Below, piece after piece: positions 35,720 through 46,647 of a stretch of DNA of 64,000 nt (within the stretch, counting starts at the first letter, position 1; each line of letters begins with the position of its first letter). Source of the stretch: Darksidea phi (lineage: Eukaryota; Ascomycota; Dothideomycetes; Pleosporales; Lentitheciaceae); the NCBI GenBank assembly GCA_030770425.1, contig JASJFT010000074.1, positions 1 through 64,000 on the forward strand, given 5' to 3'. The position numbers and the translations under genes were made by a program. The notes under the pieces are model-generated. The model was not told the origin of the DNA, did not search any database, and saw only the letters and a list, made by a program, of their open reading frames with translations.

Positions 35720-37938
35720 TCATGTAGCAGACTTCTTCGCTGCTAGCTTGGGTGCCGGACTCTTCGTTGGCGGCCCGGACGGCTTCTTGAGCGTGCCGTT
35801 GGTCGCTGTAGTATTCTGAGGTGCGGCAGTCTTCTTAGGCGCGGTCGGTGTTGCGTTGAGCTTGGGTGCGTTGCCAGATGTGGGGTTATTGGTGCTCGGT
35901 TTGAAGACGTACTTCGGTCCTGTAGATCTAGTAACCCTAGAAGAACCAGGTAAAGGTTGCTTCGCTGGTTGTTGCTTGTCCGGCTTAGGTTGCACAGTAA
36001 TTGCGCCGGTTGGGGTCGCTTTAATCGGTATTCCCGTTGATGTCATGATGATGGTACCGCTCTTCTCTTGTGCTTCCTCAATTTCTTTCTTGCCCACTCT
36101 AACAATGAGCCCATTTTTTGTCACAAGAGTACCCGTTTTCTTGGCTTCTTCAACCTGTGCTTTCGGAACCTTGATCATAACACCGGATGCGGTCATAACT
36201 TCACGCATTTCGCCGGTTTGTGGTGCTGGGATTTGTTTTCCAGGTGGTTCCGACGGTTTTCCGATTGCTGATTTTGCCAATGTCGTTGCAGCGGGTTTCT
36301 TGTTCGTGCGGGGAGGGTTTGCGGTGCTTTTAGCTCTTGATCGTACTGGCATCGAAGAAGTCGCCAAAGTCTTCGTCGGCGGTGCAGGTAGGGCGGTGCT
36401 CGCGCGCCGCATTCCACTCGGCATCACCATCCCATTCTTGATGGCCGTCTCCTTTACCAGTCTTGCCAAGTTTTCCTGCGTCAATTTTTGTGTTTGGTCT
36501 ACATTTGGTGAGCGAGCCGCTTGCTTGGCGCTTAAATTGGCTGCTCCCTCAATCATCTTCTCCAAGTCGTCAGGACTCGGCAGGCCTGTCATACCGTCAC
36601 TACTGAGTAGGGATTTCATATGCTGTTCTAAAAACTCTGTCCCGCCAGGAATGGGCAGATCCTTTGGTGATGCTCCATAGGCAACTGAGAGAGCCATCAT
36701 AACGCTAGTGATGGGCGCAAAGATCTTAACGAATTCGTTCCAATTTCCAGATTTGACTTCAGTCTCGATGTTGACAGCGGGCCTAGGAACAGTGCGAATG
36801 GTCTGACTCTGTGAGCTGCGGTCGCCCATGTCGAGATGGTCTTTCCAAAACTCTTCAGCGGGGAATCGGTTGTGACGGCTGAAATACTCGAGCATGTAGT
36901 CTTTTTCTCGCCACCGATTGCGTAGCCAGACTTCAAATGCTTTTGTATTGTTGATTGGAATCGAATCGATGTGAAAGCGTCGCCAGTGCATGTTCACGGA
37001 CTTGGGCGGTCGACCTTCGAAAAACGAGGAACGAAGGGTGAAGATATCTTGGCCAAATTGCCCTGCTGGGACGCCTTCATAAGCGATGGTGCAGTCGTAC
37101 AACCATTTTGTCGTTTCATGAAGTTCTTGGAGGCAGAAACGTACACCGGTGCTTCGGGGCAGGAGTTGATGCTTCATGTCCTGCAGGCCATTCTTTTCGG
37201 CCCACTTTTGGCTCTTCTCTCGCGTGGAGGCCGAAAGATTTGTCCCTTCAGGAAAGATGATGAGCCACATGGGGTCATTAGGTTTGTTGAGCTGGGAAAG
37301 GTGTTTCTTGAACCGCCGTTGGTCTTCCTCCCAATTTCGTGAGAGGAAGATGAAGTTGTAGAATTGTGCTCCCCAACCAATGATGGGAATATTCTTCAGA
37401 GATTCTTTCAAGATGATGTAGACGAACCCGTGCATGTTGTTCGTATAGGCAATCCACCAGAGGTACATCCAGTCGGTGTACAGCTGGTGATTTGCCATGA
37501 GCACCATACGGTCAGTGAAGTTGCACTGAAGACTCCCATCTTTTCTTCGGATGAGCTGGCCGATCATGCTCGAGTCTCCGCTGACCCTGACGACAGTCGG
37601 TGCCCACCATTGAGTCAAGCATGTGATGAGGATAGCGAAGCATTCTTTGGTGTAAGCCATGTAGCCATCGTAGAAGACGGGATCAATGAGCTTCAGCGGT
37701 GCTCCGATGAGCTGCGAGGCGCTGATGCTGTATGCACGTTAGACCAGAAGGCTTAACGAGAGAAGACAACTCACGCCAAAACACCAGACAAGAAGGTCGA
37801 CGCCAGGGTAAAAGCCCTTTCGGCCTGTGACAGCTCGCCATACTTTGGCGGTCCGGCAGGGTGCTCTTCGACATTCTGTTTAGAGACACGTAGGCCTGCG
37901 CCCAGGTCGGTCTTCTTCCTCTGCATTGCGGGCGACAT
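35720..37938 (-). CDS. PlsC-type lysophospholipid acyltransferase with long basic tail
   Basis: A membrane acyltransferase of the 1-acylglycerol-3-phosphate/lysophosphatidylinositol class (yeast Cst26, animal LCLAT1). Exons 37938-37775 and 37727-35720 (47-bp intron) give 723 residues. The catalytic NHQLYTDW block (His135, Asp140), a further block with FLSRNWEEDQRRF and the substrate motif FPEGTN (213-218) are intact. So are the downstream LLPRSTGV and the helical end (REKDYMLEYF). After about residue 370 the protein continues as a Lys/Pro/Thr/Ala-rich tail of about 350 residues that enzymes of this class normally lack. In it, a helix/strand unit (GVMIKVPKAQVEEAKKTGT, GLIVRVGKKEIEEAQEKSG) is repeated. 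The role of the tail is unknown. Confidence 0.88.
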
Positions 37939-38390
37939 GTTTAGGGTATGGAGTTGCTAGAATCACCAAACATGGCTCGCAGTGGAATTAAAGTTGCAAC
38001 GGGATGGCATTCAAGTTTCGGCGTGGCCTGACGTTAGATGGCTGGGCCGCGCCGATCATGATGCTCCTGCAGGAGCGGGTTGCGATGACGTAGCGTGTGG
38101 CGCTTGCGGCCAACTTTCCCTGTGGCACCACACCCTTCAAGAGCATCATCCATATCACCTTGAACCCCTCTCCTTGTTCTTGTATTTGCTACTAGCTGTC
38201 AGATAAACTCAAATCCGTTTCTGTCATCAACATCCGATCCGAGGTATGTAGTCGCTTCTGTTCGTCCCTTTTTCTGTGAGCACGCGAGCTTCCATCCCAT
38301 GTCGCATTGGACGTTGAATCTGTCCGCAGTCAGCTAACAAACTGTTGCAGATCCACCATCGCATAGTTTTGAGTACCCGCAAATATCAAA
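37939..38390. promoter_or_regulatory. Divergent promoter region
   Basis: The interval lies between the acyltransferase start and the next plus-strand start. On the right side, a GTATGT donor (about 38243) and a TTGCAG acceptor (about 38350) suggest an intron in the 5' leader of the downstream gene. Confidence 0.45.
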
Positions 38391-38967
38391 ATGCCTGCCT
38401 CTGTCGCCTCTGCGCCTGTCAACCGCACCAGCCATAAAACGCCCGTCTCGAGGTCCAAGAAGGCCACGACGGCTGCCAAACCACAGAAAGCCGTTAATGG
38501 CGCTGCGAACGGCGCTTCTCACCCCTCGCCGTACGAGATCATGGCGTCGAGAATCGCCAACCGCGTTGCCGAGATGGCTGAGAACTATACCTTCGTCGAG
38601 CGTGAAAAGTATGTTCCTTTTGGCCCTTCAAGTTCACGAGGAGTTACTAACACCGAAGAGGCCTTCCTCGCCGCAGCCAACAGAATCGTCGTCCAAAGCC
38701 CAGACCCGCAAGCCGCCACGGAAGCTCGAGATGCGCCTGCCTCCCTCTGGACAGTCTCCCACGAACATCACCTTCTCTGCTCCGTTTCTCGACAATACCC
38801 TCACCAAGCTATTGACGCTTCAGAACAGAATGCTCAAGGTCAGCAACGACATTGCGGCCAGCGAGGATGTAGACGACAGCGTGAAGCGAGAGCAGTTCAA
38901 CCAGAGCGCTGAACTGTCAAGGATCATTGCTCTCATATGTGCGGAGAAGGCCCGGCAGGGAGCATGA
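38391..38967 (+). CDS. Small conserved-looking helical protein, unrecognised
   Basis: Exons 38391-38608 and 38661-38967 (52-bp intron with TTACTAAC branch site) give 174 residues. The amino part is basic and disordered (SRSKKATTAAKPQKAV). Two helical pieces follow: YEIMASRIANRVAEMAENY and NTLTKLLTLQNRMLKVSND with EQFNQSAELSRIIALICAE. The helices could pair as a coiled coil. I recognise no family. The exact acceptor was chosen because GAAGAG at 38660 is the only one giving an open frame to the end. Confidence 0.65.
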
Positions 38968-39442
38968 TCGGGCCCAGACGGCTGAATTGAAATATTCCCG
39001 AATTTCTTTACTTTTTGGTTAGGCGTTTCCTCCTTTCACGACAGCTTGCGTGACGTGCGCCCCAGTTCTCCTGTGTCATTCTTCTTAGGTTCGGCAAAGC
39101 AACAAGTACCTGATGCGGTAGTTCACTGTGTATGAGTATGACGAATGTAAAATGATAATATAGTGTCAAAACAATAAAATGCCCCGATTTTGGAATGCCT
39201 GATTATTGCCCCATGATGGTATTCAAGTATCTGTGGCGTTCATGGGTCCTTGTCATCATGGGTAAGACCAAATCTTCGATCTCACATTTCGAATGTCAAT
39301 CCTATGGCTTCGTATACCACGCCGCCTTCTTTACCGACATAGACCGCCACTCATCCGGCTCGAGTAAGCGCCCGTCATTCACTCTGTATTCCCTTCTGCA
39401 CATTAACGATTGAACTTAACAGCAATAGCAATGTAACACACT
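38968..39442. other. Convergent intergenic region
   Basis: This contains the 3' ends of two convergent genes. An A/T-rich stretch near 39145-39180 with AATAAAAT could serve in polyadenylation of the plus-strand gene. No coding frame is seen. Confidence 0.45.
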
Positions 39443-40637
39443 CTACCTCTTGCTTTTCGCAGCCTGATCTTCTTGCATACGCATCGCTGCCCTTGCGCTT
39501 CTTGATCCACCCAACCTCGGCCCCTTGGGTGCTTCTTTCACGCCCTTGCCCCCTGGTGGTGGTGCTGGTTTTCGCTGTTGGCACGATTCGAAGAATTCTT
39601 GGCGGAACTTCTCGACCATGGCATCGTCGTTATCCAAATCGCCGGTGGCTGGTGGACTTGGTGGCCGGTCCTCTTCGAAGAAATCCACTGCAGCCGTTAG
39701 ATAACTCCACAGATGTATATTAAGTAACGTACGTTTGGCTTCCCGAAGTACTGCCTCTACCATTTGGTCCCTCCGCATGTCCTCGCTGTTCCTCCGCTTC
39801 GGCGGCCGGCGAGGCTTTCCGTTTCTGCCTAACCGTAATTTACCGTCAGTCTCTTTCTCTTCTTCTACGCCTTCTAGTTTCTTCCAAGCCGCCTCCGTTC
39901 TTTCAATATTGCGCGTAATAGCATCGGGGCCCAGATCGACCTCATGAAGCTTGCCCATACCAGCGGCTAGTCTCTGGCTCTGATTTACGCTCACAGAAGC
40001 GCTCTGTTCGACTGGCGCAACTGGAGGTACTGCGGCGGGCTTTGCATGAGGATCCGAAGGCGTGGCCGGTCCGGGTTCGGGAGTGAGGACGGCTACGACA
40101 GCTTCAAGGTGCTTTGGAATGGGCCAGCCATAGAGACGGTGGTTCTTTTCAGCCAGACGGGCTTCTATATATTCCGACCTGACACATTAGCCTCCACCCC
40201 ACTAACAGTAACTCGACAGTGCGTTAGGAAAGGAGCGTAAAGGAAGAGAACGGAACCACTCACATCTGCTTATCATCTTTGTCGACAACCTGACCCGTCT
40301 GCGCAACAAATCTGCTGGCATACAAGTCCTGCTTCGGTGCATCCACCGTGACTAGTTCCCGCGTCTGTGTCGGCTCCGATCTGCGCGCAGCTTCTCGGAC
40401 GCGGTCGCGTGGTCGTTTTCGGTTACGCAGTATCTCCCGTAGATTAGGTGCCGATTCATCGTCTTCTACCAGCGTCTTTGGCGGCGGGATCGCATCGGTT
40501 GGTGTCGCGGCGTCTGATGGTGATCCTGGGACGGATGTGGTGGGAACGTCGTCAAGAGGGGCCCGTTTTGCATGCGCAACTTTGCGACGCTTGAAACGAA
40601 AGGCGGGTTCGGTGGTACTGTCGTTTGTTCCCATCAT
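39443..40637 (-). CDS. Tls1/Hep59 (C9orf78-like) splicing-linked protein
   Basis: A nuclear protein of the hepatocellular-carcinoma-antigen-59 family. Fission yeast Tls1 acts in splicing of telomere-silencing transcripts, and human C9orf78 is spliceosome-associated. Exons 40637-40264, 40178-39734 and 39688-39443 give 354 residues. Marks are PNLREILRNRKRPRDR, SEYIEARLAEKN, RNIERTEAAWKKLEG and the basic tail. The second intron is 45 bp, a multiple of three without stops, so retention would add 15 residues. Its GTACGT donor, CTAAC branch and TGCAG acceptor make it a real intron (inference). The start is the first ATG of a Met-Met pair; the frame is open further upstream only from non-ATG codons. 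Confidence 0.83.
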
Positions 40638-41357
40638 TCTTGTTACGGTCAAAAGTCGTAGCTGGATCTTACAGTATGCCGAGGCCTGGTAGCGAACGGC
40701 GCCAACTTCTATCACGTGCGATGATATTCACTTCCAGCACCTACATCTCGAGTGATTAAACACTAGAAAGCTGCCGTTTAGATGTACTATAGGCACGTGA
40801 TATTGCGAAATTGAAAAGAAATACCTAACCTGGCGAAATTCCACACACTCTGTTGCAAAAATTACAGGACTCATACACAGGTTCTATAGTGTAAATTGGC
40901 TAATCCGGTCGTCTATGTCCACAGACTCATCCCACTAGATGTCCTTGCATCCTCCATTCCTCCCCGAAAGAGGTGCAGCCTATTTGTACTTGCAACGAAG
41001 ACTCTAGCATCCAGCGCACGAATCATTAGCAAACGCAGCACGTTCGCATCGAAATTATCATTTCAAAGCTGCCAGGTAATCGCACTGGTGCTTTCTTGAC
41101 AAGACTAACATGTCGAATAAAATACTTGAAGCACAACTTACGTCGTGCCCAGTGTTCATATTGAGGAAGAATCATAAACGAAGGGGCTTTAGGACGTCTC
41201 TCCGGAATCTGGTAGTGCGCAGTGAAGTATTACTTAATAAGTTGCGGTATCTAGGAGATGCTCAAAGGAATGGTATTTGACGTGTTCTACAGTGCTACCC
41301 ATCCGTTAGTAGGGCAGATCATTTCACAGCTAAAGGGCGACATACATATGTACAAGG
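40638..41357. other. Intergenic, no gene seen
   Basis: About 720 bp between minus-strand genes, containing the Tls1-like promoter and the 3' side of the complex I subunit gene. Only short ORFs occur. Confidence 0.45.
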
Positions 41358-42280
41358 TCATAGAGCGCCGTCCTTCCGCAGCGTCTCGTTGCCCCACGGC
41401 TCACTTGTCAAAGTGGTCAAGCCGCCAGCCGGCTCGCAGCTCTTCCTCCCACTAAGCGGGCCTGGTGTCGGCACTTTCACACCACCTGCCTCATATGCCC
41501 GCCCCTGCTGCTTGACTGCGGTCCCGCCCTGAGCGCTTCCTGTGCCAGTGCTGCCCGCCAGACCCGCCTCACCTGGCTTTGCGCCTGTTGCTTCGGAGGC
41601 ATGTTTTAGGGCCTTGAGCAGCGAAACCGTCGAGTCATATGTAAGGTCCTCGTAGTAATCGTCGTTGATCTGCACCATGGGAGCGTTTGCACAGGCGCCG
41701 AGGCACTCGACTTCGGTCATGGTAAAGAGGCCATCCTTTGTCGTCTGGCCGTGGTGGATGCCCAGCGTGTCCTCGCAGGCCTTCATTACTGAGTCGCTAT
41801 TGCACAGCATGCATGGGGTCTGGCTCCGGTCAGCGATGTCGGTGCAGTCATTCTCGTCCGGCTCACCGTTGTGCAGACTTGGACGTGGAAGCGGCCCACA
41901 GGGTTTCGGTTGTACATTGTGTAGAAGGTAGCCACTTCGTAGACGCGCATCGGAGGCATCTCCAGTATTCGCGCCACCTCATTCATAACGCTGATGCTCG
42001 TAAAGCCATGCTGCCGCTGGCCGAGGTCGAGCAGCGGCATCACGGCGGCCTTCTTGTATTGTGAGGGGTAACGTGAGAGGACCTCCTTGATGAGCTCCTC
42101 ATTCTGCGCCGTGAACTTGAAGGGAATTGACGGATTGTTCTCGGGCGTGTTGCGGTGCACGTTGAGAGAGTCGCTGCGGGTGGGCGCTGTGACGCCAAAG
42201 GCCCGCCATTGGGTCCGCTGGAGCTGGCGAAGGGCACGCGGAGCGCTTCGACACAGGAAGGGCGTGAGTTTCGAAGCCAT
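41358..42280 (-). CDS. NADH:ubiquinone oxidoreductase 24-kDa subunit, mitochondrial
   Basis: The [2Fe-2S] (N1a) subunit of respiratory complex I (NDUFV2, bacterial NuoE), in the matrix arm. Exons 42280-41867 and 41819-41358 (47-bp intron) give 291 residues. The start ([18 protein letters not shown]) is a basic mitochondrial presequence. The domain shows [49 protein letters not shown] (first two cluster cysteines) and [11 protein letters not shown] (second pair). All four Fe-S ligands are intact. The intron falls inside the first cysteine pair, between the two ligands. The C-terminal extension ([14 protein letters not shown]) matches other fungal homologues as I know them. An ATG 36 codons upstream exists but would mask the presequence. 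Confidence 0.94.
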
Positions 42281-42938
42281 CGGTTGTGAGAGGCGCTGGC
42301 GATGGCGATGCGAATGGCAAGGTCGATGATGAACTTGTCTTGAAGCTCTCGGGAGGTCGGCTAGCCAGCCAATCAACGCGGGGGTCATGTCATCTACTTA
42401 TTTCACCGGAAGCCACTCACTAACGTTGCGATACCACCACATGGTGGCAGAGGTACCTTCTCACACGATACGTAAGACCTCATCGACAGTTAACGATGGT
42501 GTCGTCTCAAAGATGGGGATGAATCTCGCCGGTATGATAGATATAGCGGAGTGGTGCACACTTGCCACACTTCGGCATGCAGCACTAGCACATGTAGGCC
42601 TGCTCTATCATCGCCAACTCATCGATAGTACGCACTCTTTACCCTTCGCGTCAAGACTTTCGAGTCAGCCTCATTTTTATCCCAATTCACGGCTTCCCAT
42701 CCCCATTTGTTCACAGCTCACACTCCAATACCGCTCTCCACGTGTACGACCCGAGAACCGTTCGATGTCTTTTTTCACAGCAACGTGTATCCACCGTAGC
42801 TCTTCCGTTCACAAAACACATCACACCACCCCGCCCGTTGTAATATAAGTTTCTACTCCCTACCGCAACCATGGCCTCATCCACCACTATATCCGCACTC
42901 GGACAGCCACAGAAGGAGAACAAATACTTCTATCCATC
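42281..42938. promoter_or_regulatory. Divergent promoter of complex I subunit and Cys-rich protein genes
   Basis: The starts of two divergent genes are 658 bp apart. On the right, an upstream ATG at 42871 opens a 76-codon frame that overlaps the start of the next gene in another frame. Confidence 0.5.
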
Positions 42939-44396
42939 ATGTGCTACTTCACCTATAAGTTTTACAAGTGCAAGCACCGTGCCGAAGACCATATCGTTAA
43001 ATGCGAGAAGAAGAAGAATGACGGGTCGGGCACCCATTGTAATCCAGATCAGCGCGGCTACAAGAACCTCCCCGAGTGCGGCATCGCAACCGAAGACCTG
43101 AATTCCCTTTGTAAGTCGTGTGTTGCTCGCGAACGAAAACGGCGTCTGGATGAAGCCGAAGCAGAGGCAATAAAACGGGATATAGAGAGGACTAGGTTGT
43201 TGGATTTGGAGGAGCAGCGACGCAGCGCAGCTGCACACGAAGCGCATATGAAGATGGTTCAAGGGGAGTCTCTCGCTGAGTGGGAGCGCCAGGAAGCAGA
43301 TCGCCTCAAGCAAATTCTCAAAGAGAGCATGGAGCGACAGCAGCAAGAGCAGGCTTCGCATCTATCGTCCGTTATGGAGGCTTCACGTCGGGAATATGCG
43401 GCTCACATGGAGGACCAATATGGAGAGGCGGTAGAAGATGGTAGTTCACGAGAACAGGCCATCAGGCACAAATCGACCATGGACTGGCACCACCCGCGCC
43501 GGACGTCATCCACGCAGAGCGATCAACATGGCATGGCTGAGCTGCAAATGAAGATGTCTTCGAGCTTCGCCATGTCCGAATCGCACCAGAGGGCCAGCTC
43601 AGCAACGGCGAACTCGTCTACCACGAACATTCCTCCCCCTCCGCCGCCACCCCTACCTCCGACATCAACTAGCTCTGGGTCCTCAGCCAAGGCGATCCAC
43701 TCCAAAGCTTCGTTGCGTGCAAGCTCGACCGCGGAGTCGGCCGCTGCCTCTGCGTCGTCACCACCTCCGCCGCCTCCGCCGCCACCGTTATCACCTGCCT
43801 CGGCGTCTATGCACTCTACTTCGGGACACTCTGCCTGTCTTAAAAAAGCTGTTCACTCTCATTCCAACACGAACTCCACCACCGAGTCTATGCCGCGGGC
43901 TCCCGCGCCCCCTAAACCAGCCTTTCCTCCAGTGAACTACTCTCAACCGCCACAGGACCAAAACTACGGCCGCTTCATGATTGGCACCCGTCACCAGCCC
44001 ATTCATCCCACACAGGAGGTGCCCGAGACTCCAGCTCCGCCACCAAAACCTCCAGCTCCTCGCGCACCAGCTCCTGCAGTTCGACTCGCAGGTTCAGTGA
44101 CTCCTGCGGCGACACTGGCTCCAACAGGATTTCAGCTAGGTGCTGGTGATCTCCAAAATCGCTTACGCTCCTCAACAAGCGTTAAGCGCCCGGCACCTCG
44201 ACCACCAGTGGCAAATGAGCAACCGCCGAACGAGTTGGAAGCAATTTGGAATCGACGTGGCATTCAACGAGAGGTTGATGATGATGACGACGTATCAACA
44301 AGTTCATTGACGCCGTCGCAGTCCGCTTCACAAGTATCGACTCACGGGGATGATGCAAAAGATGAAGGCAAGGCTGGGAATGTGCAGCGTCCGTAA
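42939..44396 (+). CDS. Cys-rich, coiled-coil, polyproline protein, unrecognised
   Basis: One uninterrupted frame of 485 codons. The first 65 residues are rich in Cys and His in a zinc-binding-like arrangement (FYKCKHRAEDHIVKC, CGIATEDLNSLCKSC). A charged helix of about 120 residues follows (RKRRLDEAEAEAIKRDIER through LKESMERQQQEQ), likely a coiled coil. Then comes a Ser-rich region with two polyproline runs (about 230-241 and 272-282) and a Pro/Ala-rich tail with PPKPPAPRAP, which look like SH3- or profilin-binding sites. This architecture would suit an adaptor, perhaps cytoskeletal, but that is inference. I know no named family. Confidence 0.72.
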   Translation: MCYFTYKFYKCKHRAEDHIVKCEKKKNDGSGTHCNPDQRGYKNLPECGIATEDLNSLCKSCVARERKRRLDEAEAEAIKRDIERTRLLDLEEQRRSAAAHEAHMKMVQGESLAEWERQEADRLKQILKESMERQQQEQASHLSSVMEASRREYAAHMEDQYGEAVEDGSSREQAIRHKSTMDWHHPRRTSSTQSDQHGMAELQMKMSSSFAMSESHQRASSATANSSTTNIPPPPPPPLPPTSTSSGSSAKAIHSKASLRASSTAESAAASASSPPPPPPPPPLSPASASMHSTSGHSACLKKAVHSHSNTNSTTESMPRAPAPPKPAFPPVNYSQPPQDQNYGRFMIGTRHQPIHPTQEVPETPAPPPKPPAPRAPAPAVRLAGSVTPAATLAPTGFQLGAGDLQNRLRSSTSVKRPAPRPPVANEQPPNELEAIWNRRGIQREVDDDDDVSTSSLTPSQSASQVSTHGDDAKDEGKAGNVQRP

Positions 44397-45019
44397 AACA
44401 GAGAGCGAAGGGTGGGCTTGGAGAGGAGCAAGTGTGATGCTGTGATATAGGGGTGACTACGTGGGCTATAATTGATAATTGGAGTCTATCATGGCAGCTT
44501 TTGTAGTTAGTCCACCGACGTAGTCTGCACTAATAGCAACATAATCAGTTTAGCATCGACCAAACTGCTAATCGAAGTGAGGCGTAAGTACCACTGCGAA
44601 CCTTAACGCATGAACACATCAAGCATAGCTAAGCTTTGACGCCACCCGCGGACTTGAGAATATTAAGGCCCTACATAAAATACGCGTGGATATCTCAAGA
44701 ACGGCCTTCGAGATTACTAGCTTGAGCATGTCTTCTTCTCGACCAGATATCCGGCTCGTTTCATCGATCGCCCCCGCAGTGATCGCGCTAGATGGCCTGC
44801 AACCCAGTGCTCGGGCCACAATGACATCACGACGTGTACCTGCAGCTGCCAAACAAACAATTCATCTAAAACCTAGAATCAACACCAACCCCTACAGGTA
44901 TCAACTCGCCTTATCCCTCGTACCGTGACCTCATCCTCACTTTCCTTGAGTCTGTCGCTTCTAGTTCGAACGCTTACCCACCCTCGCTACGTGCTCTTTG
45001 GTGCCCTCTCCTGCTCCGG
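44397..45019. other. Intergenic, no gene seen
   Basis: Contains the 3' side of the Cys-rich gene and the promoter of the APP1-like gene. An 80-codon ORF (44686-44928, +) overlaps another on the minus strand and is judged spurious. A CT-rich leader precedes 45020. Confidence 0.45.
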
Positions 45020-46647
45020 ATGCATGCAACAATCCCACGGCGAGCGCTGCTACTCAGCGCGGCACTTCAGGTCGCTAATGCCATCGCGCTTCCAGGCCCC
45101 ACGGCAGTCCCAGCAAAGATCGAGGCTCGTGAGCCCAGAGTAACGCCCGCGGCGGTATACTTCCAGGGCGACCGCAGCTTCGTCTACAACAAGCGTGACC
45201 TCTTCTCGGACATTGCGAGTGGCGTCGACAGCGTCGCGAAATCGTGGGGCAGCGTGCTGGGCACCGATCTCCCATCCTACTTCACCGAGGGCATTCCTAA
45301 CTGGTTTCAAGGTACGTCTGACGGTACGATTAGCGATATTCCCTTACCAACTTGCACGCAGATTTTCCAAGTGGCACACAAGTACAGTCGAGTCTCGGTA
45401 TCAGCGACGATGACCTTGCGGCCAAACCGACCGAGGTACTGAACGTACCGCCCTACGCCAACTGGACCGACCAGGGCTGGAACGTGCGATTCCACGGCAA
45501 CGTGTACAAGGTTCCGGATATCTCAGAGGAAAAGCTGGACGAGCTTGCGAACGTTTTCTTGATCGACGTCGACATTAAGGACCTACCCGCCGATCAGCAG
45601 GCTCAGGCCAGGAATCTCACCCGGTCCATCTTCATTGTGCAACAGGGAGAGCAGAATGTATCGTTCCACCTCGAGCCCGCGCCGATGCAAGGCTCTTCGG
45701 GTCAGCCCGGCGGTGGTAACGCAATCACTCCCAATGGTGGTAGCCAGAATGTCACCTTTCCATACGAGACCACAGCGCAGGGGGACTTTGATGCGTTCGT
45801 GCCTATCCAGAATGTGTCCGGAGGCGGTCTGCTCGCGGGAAATGAGACAAACAACGTTCAGCGTTTGAACGTATACACCAACGGAACGCTGACGGGCAAC
45901 GCGACCGCATATCTCGTTCCGACAGAGGGCATCACTTTCATCTCCGACATTGACGATATCCTGCGAGTGACCAAGATCTACAACCCCAAAGAAGGTCTGC
46001 TGAACTCCTTCGCCCGCCCCTTTACGCCGTGGATGAACATGCCGGAAATTTACGCGAACTGGTCTGAAACTCTACCTAACAACACACATTTCCACTACCT
46101 CACAACTACACCGGAGCAGGCCACGCGAAATTACATGGACTACATTTTCAAAACCTATCCCGGTGGCTCCTTTGACACCCGACCCTTGAATTTCTCCGAC
46201 GTGAAGAATACCCTGTCGATCCGTAAATACCTCCTCAATAAGGTCTTTGAGACGTTCCCTAAACGCAAATTCGTCCTCGTCGCTGACACGTCGAACTCGG
46301 ACGTAATGAAAGAGTATCCACAGCTTGCCCATGACCATCCAACGCAGGTTCAGTGCATCTTTCTCCGCAACACCTCGGCCACTGATTCAGAAATGTGGTT
46401 TCCCTACGACACATCGGGCTTTGAGGGGCTGAACAATAAGAGCTACATGTTCTTCAAGGTTCCGGACGACCTGAGGGGCCTGGATATCTCGAATGGACAA
46501 TGCTTGAATGAATCGGTTCCGCAGAACGTCACGTTTGGTAGACAAGCCGAGCTACTGGGCCTTCATGGCGCGGGCAGCTCGCTCACTGCTAGCGCTACTC
46601 TGAGCTTCGTCGTGGCTCTTGTCGCTACTTTATTCCTGGCTCTATGA
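45020..46647 (+). CDS. Secreted, probably GPI-anchored APP1-like (DUF2183) phosphatase
   Basis: Exons 45020-45311 and 45362-46647 (50-bp intron) give 525 residues. A signal peptide (RRALLLSAALQVANAIA, about 7-23) opens the protein. It ends in a hydrophobic tail (TLSFVVALVATLFLAL) preceded by small residues (GAGSS), the layout of a GPI signal. The middle and C-terminal parts resemble the fungal APP1/DUF2183 domain, whose yeast member is a Mg2+-dependent phosphatidate phosphatase of the HAD class. Visible are the putative motif I SDIDD (about 292-296), ARPFTPWMNMPEIY, FHYLTTTPEQATRNY and KRKFVLVADTSNSDV. The residue after DIDD is Ile, where yeast-type enzymes have Thr. Many NxT/S glycosylation sites fit an extracellular protein. 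Activity is not shown by sequence. Confidence 0.85.

Noticed and set aside
42387..42848. A 153-codon plus-strand ORF upstream of the Cys-rich gene
   Set aside because: It lies in the divergent promoter, has random-looking composition and no domain.
44619..44928. Overlapping ORFs of about 80 codons on both strands
   Set aside because: Mutually overlapping, without motifs, in a short intergenic region.
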